Assembly (NCBI RefSeq): GCF_014323405.1 | Contig: NZ_JACRWE010000016.1 | Span: 1-9,205, forward strand | Direction: 5' to 3' | DNA length: 9,205 bases | Origin: Romboutsia faecis | Lineage (GTDB): Bacteria > Bacillota > Clostridia > Peptostreptococcales > Peptostreptococcaceae | Shown here: positions 6,649-9,205 of the stretch, in pieces | Layout of the letters: the number at the start of each line of letters is the position of its first letter | How positions within the stretch are numbered: the first letter of the stretch is position 1 | Position numbers and translations under genes: made by a program | Notes under the pieces: model-generated | Seen by the model: only the letters and a program-made list of their open reading frames with translations | Databases searched by the model: none | Told to the model about the DNA's origin: nothing

Positions 6649-6677
6649 TTGAAGAAAATATTTGAATATTGTATAAT
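6649..6677 (+). promoter_or_regulatory. Sigma-A promoter for the 73-residue protein
   Basis: TTGAAG (6649-6654), a 17-base spacer and a perfect TATAAT (6672-6677). The start would be near 6684, giving a leader of about 34 bases. This supports the small gene being real and separately controlled from recR. Confidence 0.65.
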
Positions 6678-6717
6678 TTTAGTTAGATTTAGCTAAAAAT
6701 TTTAATAGGGGTGTAAT

Positions 6718-6939
6718 ATGAAATCAACGATGAACTTAGAAGAACATAAGGCTATGAAAGAAAAAAGAACAAAGAAAATCGAGTCTAAGGATAAGTCTAA
6801 GTATAATTATGATGATGATTTAAGTTTATTAATTAGTAAAAAGAAAAAGAAACAGTCCAAAGGTAAGGATGGTGTCTTTAGAAATAATTATAAAAACTAT
6901 CAGTATGATTATGAAGAAGATTTTTATGAACCTTTATAA
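6718..6939 (+). CDS. Small Lys- and Tyr-rich protein of unknown function
   Basis: I do not recognise this family. The 73-residue product has 17 lysines, with a five-Lys run at 41-45 and a cluster at 11-28. After that comes a tail that is first basic and then acidic and aromatic: seven tyrosines in all, five of them within 58-70, ending EEDFYEPL. There is no membrane segment, signal peptide, cysteine or known motif, and it is probably largely disordered. It looks like a real gene because it has a good promoter (6649-6677), AGGGGTG (6707-6713) four bases before ATG, and its own terminator at 6975. In Bacillus the slot after recR is held by yaaL and bofA, but this protein resembles neither. The basic stretches would fit nucleic-acid or ribosome contact, which is conjecture only. 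Confidence 0.72.
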   Translation: MKSTMNLEEHKAMKEKRTKKIESKDKSKYNYDDDLSLLISKKKKKQSKGKDGVFRNNYKNYQYDYEEDFYEPL

Positions 6940-6971
6940 GAGATATAAATAATACTGATTTGAATTAGATT

Positions 6972-7032
6972 AAAAAAAGGGATTCCTTAAAGTAAATTAT
7001 GCAATATTGCTTTTAAGGATATCCCTTTTGTT
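6972..7032. terminator. Bidirectional terminator between convergent genes
   Basis: AAAAGGGAT (6975-6983) pairs with ATCCCTTTT (7021-7029), and TCCTTAAA (6984-6991) pairs with TTTAAGGA (7012-7019), with T7020 bulged. The loop is about 20 bases. T-rich sequence lies beyond each end: after 7025 for plus-strand reading, and opposite the A-run 6972-6978 for minus-strand reading. It therefore serves both the 73-residue gene and the glycosyltransferase, whose stop codon is almost touching it. Confidence 0.88.
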
Positions 7033-8247
7033 TTATTGTTTTATTAGAATTTCTTCGACTAAATTAGCTATGTTCTGAGCTGAATCAGATTTTCTGATAG
7101 ATTGTATATTTCTTTTTAACATATCTAGTCTAGTAGGATCATCAATAAGAACTTTTAACAAGACTGTTAAGGTGAATTTTTTTGTTGGTTTTAACGCTGC
7201 ACCACAATTTGAAAGAAAATCTAGATTTTCTTCTTCTTGTCCAGGTATATAATAAGGTATTATCATAGGTAAATCTTTTAACAGTGCCTCTGTAGTAGTA
7301 AGGCCGCCTGGTTTACTTACTAGTACATCGACAGAAGCAAGTAAATCATTCATTTTATTGGTAAATCCTAACACAAGTATATTCTTATCAGTACAATCTT
7401 CATGAGTAGATAACTTCTTTTCTAATTTTTCTTTTAAACTTTCATTTTTACCTGTTATTACTATGACTTGAAAATCTCTATCTATGTTTAGAAGTTCTTC
7501 TAAAGTTTCTTTTATATTTCCAGCACCAAAGCTACCACCCATTAGTAGAACAGTGAACTTTTTAGGGTCTAACCCAAACTCAGATAAAACAGTATTTCTA
7601 TCTCGGTTTGATAAAAAAGATTTTTCTACAGGTATACCAAAAGTTTTAACTTTATCAGAAGCTACACCATCATAAATTAATAATTCTTTTACATATTCAT
7701 GTCCAGCTATATAAAAATCAATCTCATTTTGAATCCAAGTAGAATGAGTTGTATAATCCGTTAAAACAGTTATTAATGGTGGAACTGATAGATTATAGTA
7801 ATATTTATGTAGAGTGTCATGTAAAATAGAATTTTCGTGGTTTTTACATTCGTTAGTGTGTTTTTTTAAAGTACTAAGTGCAATCATAGGAAAAGGATGG
7901 GTACCAATGATTAAATCAGGTTTTGATTTATCCAGTAAGGACCTAAACTTTTTAGCCATAAATGATGTCAGTGGATTATCTTTAAATTCATTTTTAGAAG
8001 CTAAACTCGTCTCAGAAAATCTATAGACACTTCCATAAGCCTTAGGAGTATATATAGCTGATTTTTCATATCCTCTAGAAATTATTTTATCCATAGTACT
8101 ATTAACTAATTTTAAACTATCTATTATTTCACATTCTATTGGAGATCCATCTATTGTTTTGTTACTAAGTTCTTCTTTAATAGCTCGAGCAGCTCTGTTA
8201 TGACCTCCTCCTGTAGAGGCAGACATTATCAATACTTTTTTGCTCAT
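7033..8247 (-). CDS. UgtP/MGDG-synthase family diacylglycerol glycosyltransferase
   Basis: This MurG-like GT-B enzyme probably transfers a hexose from a UDP-sugar to diacylglycerol, making the glycolipid used in the membrane and as a lipoteichoic-acid-type anchor. The N-terminal acceptor domain (1-170) starts VLIMSASTGGGHNRAARAI, the glycine loop of the family, followed by PDLIIGTHPFP (110-120) and TDYTTHSTW (163-171). The C-terminal GT28-like donor domain contains GIPV (204-207), LLMGGSFGAGNI (234-245), LGFTNKMNDLLASVDVLVSK (293-312) and the nucleotide-sugar site KPGGLTTTEAL (312-322) with PGQEEEN (335-341). There is no signal peptide or membrane span, so it should act at the inner face of the membrane. 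At 404 aa it has a normal length. A polar stretch at 130-152 looks inserted. AGGAGG (complement of 8256-8261) sets the start. Sugar donor and number of sugars added cannot be read from sequence. It is the only minus-strand gene here. Confidence 0.88.
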   Translation of the reverse strand: MSKKVLIMSASTGGGHNRAARAIKEELSNKTIDGSPIECEIIDSLKLVNSTMDKIISRGYEKSAIYTPKAYGSVYRFSETSLASKNEFKDNPLTSFMAKKFRSLLDKSKPDLIIGTHPFPMIALSTLKKHTNECKNHENSILHDTLHKYYYNLSVPPLITVLTDYTTHSTWIQNEIDFYIAGHEYVKELLIYDGVASDKVKTFGIPVEKSFLSNRDRNTVLSEFGLDPKKFTVLLMGGSFGAGNIKETLEELLNIDRDFQVIVITGKNESLKEKLEKKLSTHEDCTDKNILVLGFTNKMNDLLASVDVLVSKPGGLTTTEALLKDLPMIIPYYIPGQEEENLDFLSNCGAALKPTKKFTLTVLLKVLIDDPTRLDMLKRNIQSIRKSDSAQNIANLVEEILIKQ

Positions 8248-8272
8248 AACAAAATCCTCCTAAAAGATATAC

Positions 8273-8292
8273 GGTTATATTGTATAATAACC
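8273..8292. promoter_or_regulatory. Dyad GGTTAT-N8-ATAACC upstream of the glycosyltransferase
   Basis: GGTTAT (8273-8278) and ATAACC (8287-8292) are exact complements, located 26-45 bases upstream of the glycosyltransferase start codon. It could be an operator or a small mRNA hairpin. I could not place a convincing promoter around it on the minus strand. Confidence 0.25.
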
Positions 8293-8316
8293 TAATTTTT
8301 TGTATTATAATAATAA

Positions 8317-8338
8317 TTTAATAAATATATTTATTAAA
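8317..8338. repeat. 22-bp perfect AT-only palindrome in the divergent intergenic region
   Basis: The sequence from 8317 to 8338 (TTTAATAAATA and its exact reverse complement) is perfectly palindromic. It sits midway between the divergently transcribed glycosyltransferase and glutaredoxin genes, which is a natural place for a shared operator. A perfect TATAAT on the minus strand lies at 8304-8309, without a clear -35. In DNA this AT-rich, such a palindrome can also arise by chance. Confidence 0.35.
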
Positions 8339-8422
8339 CTATTATGTTTAAGTTAATAATAATCTAATACAAGATAAAAAAAAATACAAGTGTAAATAAG
8401 ATAATGGAATTAGGAGGTACAT

Positions 8423-8650
8423 ATGAATAAAGTTGAAATATATTCGAGTGATACATGTATTAATTGTATAAAAGCAAAGGAATACCTTGAAGAGATAGAG
8501 GTTAATTATATAGAATATAACATATCTAGAGATTTAGAAGCTAAGAGAGAGTTAATCAGTATGGGGTATATGTCAGTTCCGTTGATAGTGATTAATGGAG
8601 AGCATGTTCTTGGATTTGATAAAAAAAGAATAGATGATTTGCTAGATTAA
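8423..8650 (+). CDS. Glutaredoxin / NrdH-like redox protein
   Basis: This small thioredoxin-fold thiol-disulfide carrier has 75 residues. It begins with a beta strand KVEIYSS, then the redox motif Cys12-Ile-Asn-Cys15, a helix KAKEYLEEI, and the second strand NYIEYNIS. It continues with the family's cis-proline segment SVPLIVING (51-59, Pro53) and ends with the GFDKKRIDDLL helix. It should reduce protein disulfides or supply electrons to a reductase. Grx-type proteins often have CPYC and NrdH CxxC variants such as CVQC, so CINC alone does not decide between glutathione, thioredoxin reductase or another donor. AGGAGG (8412-8417) is five bases before ATG. No ribonucleotide reductase gene is adjacent. 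It stands alone between a minus-strand glycosyltransferase and an rRNA operon. No confident promoter was found. Confidence 0.88.
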   Translation: MNKVEIYSSDTCINCIKAKEYLEEIEVNYIEYNISRDLEAKRELISMGYMSVPLIVINGEHVLGFDKKRIDDLLD

Positions 8651-8685
8651 ACAATTATTTATCAAAATTTGAATTTGAATATACT

Positions 8686-8732
8686 TATTATCTTAATTAC
8701 TTTATTTTATAATAAAAGTAATTAAGATAATA
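8686..8732 (+). terminator. 18-bp perfect AT-rich hairpin after the glutaredoxin gene
   Basis: The arms 8686-8703 (TATTATCTTAATTACTTT) and 8715-8732 are exact complements around an 11-base loop. Only two of the eighteen pairs are G-C, and no T-run follows, so it is not a standard intrinsic terminator. It may still end the glutaredoxin transcript ahead of the rRNA promoters, or act as a cruciform or protein-binding site. Confidence 0.45.
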
Positions 8733-8849
8733 TTGAATTATTAGGGTTTAAACAAATGTAATATATAGTAATATGATATAGTATAAAAAAGTGAAAATGG
8801 CGTAAAATAAATTATGATAAAAAATAAATAAAAAAGTTTTAAAAAATAG

Positions 8850-8878
8850 TTGACTATATAAAATAAAGATGATATAGT
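8850..8878 (+). promoter_or_regulatory. rRNA operon promoter P1
   Basis: TTGACT (8850-8855), a 17-base spacer and TATAGT (8873-8878). The region upstream (about 8800-8849) is almost pure A/T with A-runs, as in UP elements that bind the RNA polymerase alpha subunit. The start would be near 8885, about 200 bases before the 16S gene. The 12-mer around the -10 (8869-8880) also occurs at 8773-8784, but without a -35 there. Confidence 0.8.
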
Positions 8879-8931
8879 ATTACTTGTCCTCGAGAGAGCG
8901 ATAAATGAAAAAGAAAAAGACAAAAAAAGTC

Positions 8932-8960
8932 TTGACTAAGAAAGAAAAACTTGGTAAGAT
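8932..8960 (+). promoter_or_regulatory. rRNA operon promoter P2
   Basis: TTGACT (8932-8937), a 17-base spacer and TAAGAT (8955-8960), 82 bases downstream of P1 and with the identical -35. The start would be near 8967. Tandem promoters are usual for rRNA operons. The -35 overlaps the right arm of a small hairpin in the P1 transcript (AAGAC 8917-8921, GTCTT 8929-8933). Confidence 0.72.
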
Positions 8961-9088
8961 AAGTGAGTCGAGAAAATGAACTTTGAAAATTAAACAGTAG
9001 GTTAATTTATATAACTAATTCTTTATAAGAATTATTCGAAACAACCAAACAAAGCCAGATATATAACAGTATCTGAGCCCATCAACTT
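8961..9088 (+). other. Pre-16S leader with boxA-like element and processing hairpins
   Basis: TGAACTTTG (8977-8985) resembles the boxA antitermination signal found in rRNA leaders. Two hairpins follow: TAATTCTT/AAGAATTA (9016-9034) and CAGATA/TATCTG (9056-9075). Position suggests roles in antitermination and in trimming of the 16S 5' end. The 3' partner of any long 16S processing stem would lie outside the window. Confidence 0.5.

Positions 9089-9205
<117 letters not shown>

Noticed and set aside
8741..8923. Minus-strand open frame of 60 codons upstream of the 16S gene
   Set aside because: It is Phe/Ser/Tyr/Ile-rich as expected for AT-rich DNA, overlaps both rRNA promoters, and has no ribosome site.

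Overview
The window is low-GC, Gram-positive chromosomal DNA of a Clostridia type. The first 117 bases of the 16S rRNA at the right edge, together with the gene content, suggest the family Peptostreptococcaceae (Clostridioides difficile and its relatives). This is a family-level judgement from memory; I cannot fix genus or species. The order serS - tadA - tRNA-Ser - SRP RNA - dnaX - ybaB - recR is the classic replication-origin-proximal housekeeping block of Firmicutes, so the window is probably close to oriC.

Layout. (1) 1-322: the 3' end of a 23S rRNA gene, a spacer and a 5S rRNA gene, which form the tail of one rRNA operon. (2) 525-1040: a NiaR-type niacin-responsive repressor. (3) 1097-2817: a strong promoter, a complete serine T-box riboswitch and serS. 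(4) 2903-3857: a promoter, tadA, tRNA-Ser(GGA), the large Alu-containing type of bacterial SRP RNA, and an intrinsic terminator. The tRNA begins 3 bases after the tadA stop codon, and I see no convincing promoter before the SRP RNA. (5) 3869-6603: dnaX, ybaB and recR, closed by a strong terminator. (6) 6649-7030: a small unrecognised gene with its own promoter, facing a minus-strand gene across a shared bidirectional terminator. (7) 7033-8247: a minus-strand glycolipid glycosyltransferase of the UgtP/MGDG-synthase/MurG type, the only gene on that strand. (8) 8423-8650: a small glutaredoxin/NrdH-like protein. (9) 8651-9205: a long AT-only hairpin, two tandem rRNA promoters, leader structures and the start of a second 16S gene. 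The interval therefore lies between two co-directional rRNA operons.

How the parts fit together. Most of the window is translation and replication/repair machinery: seryl-tRNA charging, with its T-box sensing a tRNA that is encoded 2 kb downstream; wobble deamination (TadA); protein targeting RNA; the clamp loader (DnaX); and recombinational repair (YbaB, RecR). The T-box codon (UCC) and its UGGC bulge are exactly complementary to the anticodon (GGA) and the GCCA 3' end of the tRNA-Ser found here, so sensor and cognate tRNA can both be read from this one window.

I see no mobile element, CRISPR array, phage gene or defence system, and no clear evidence of an undescribed multi-gene system. The items most worth a second look are the 73-residue Lys/Tyr-rich protein, the unusual substrate-side segment of TadA, the tadA/tRNA/SRP RNA arrangement, and the palindromes in the divergent spacer at 8248-8422 and ahead of the second rRNA operon.
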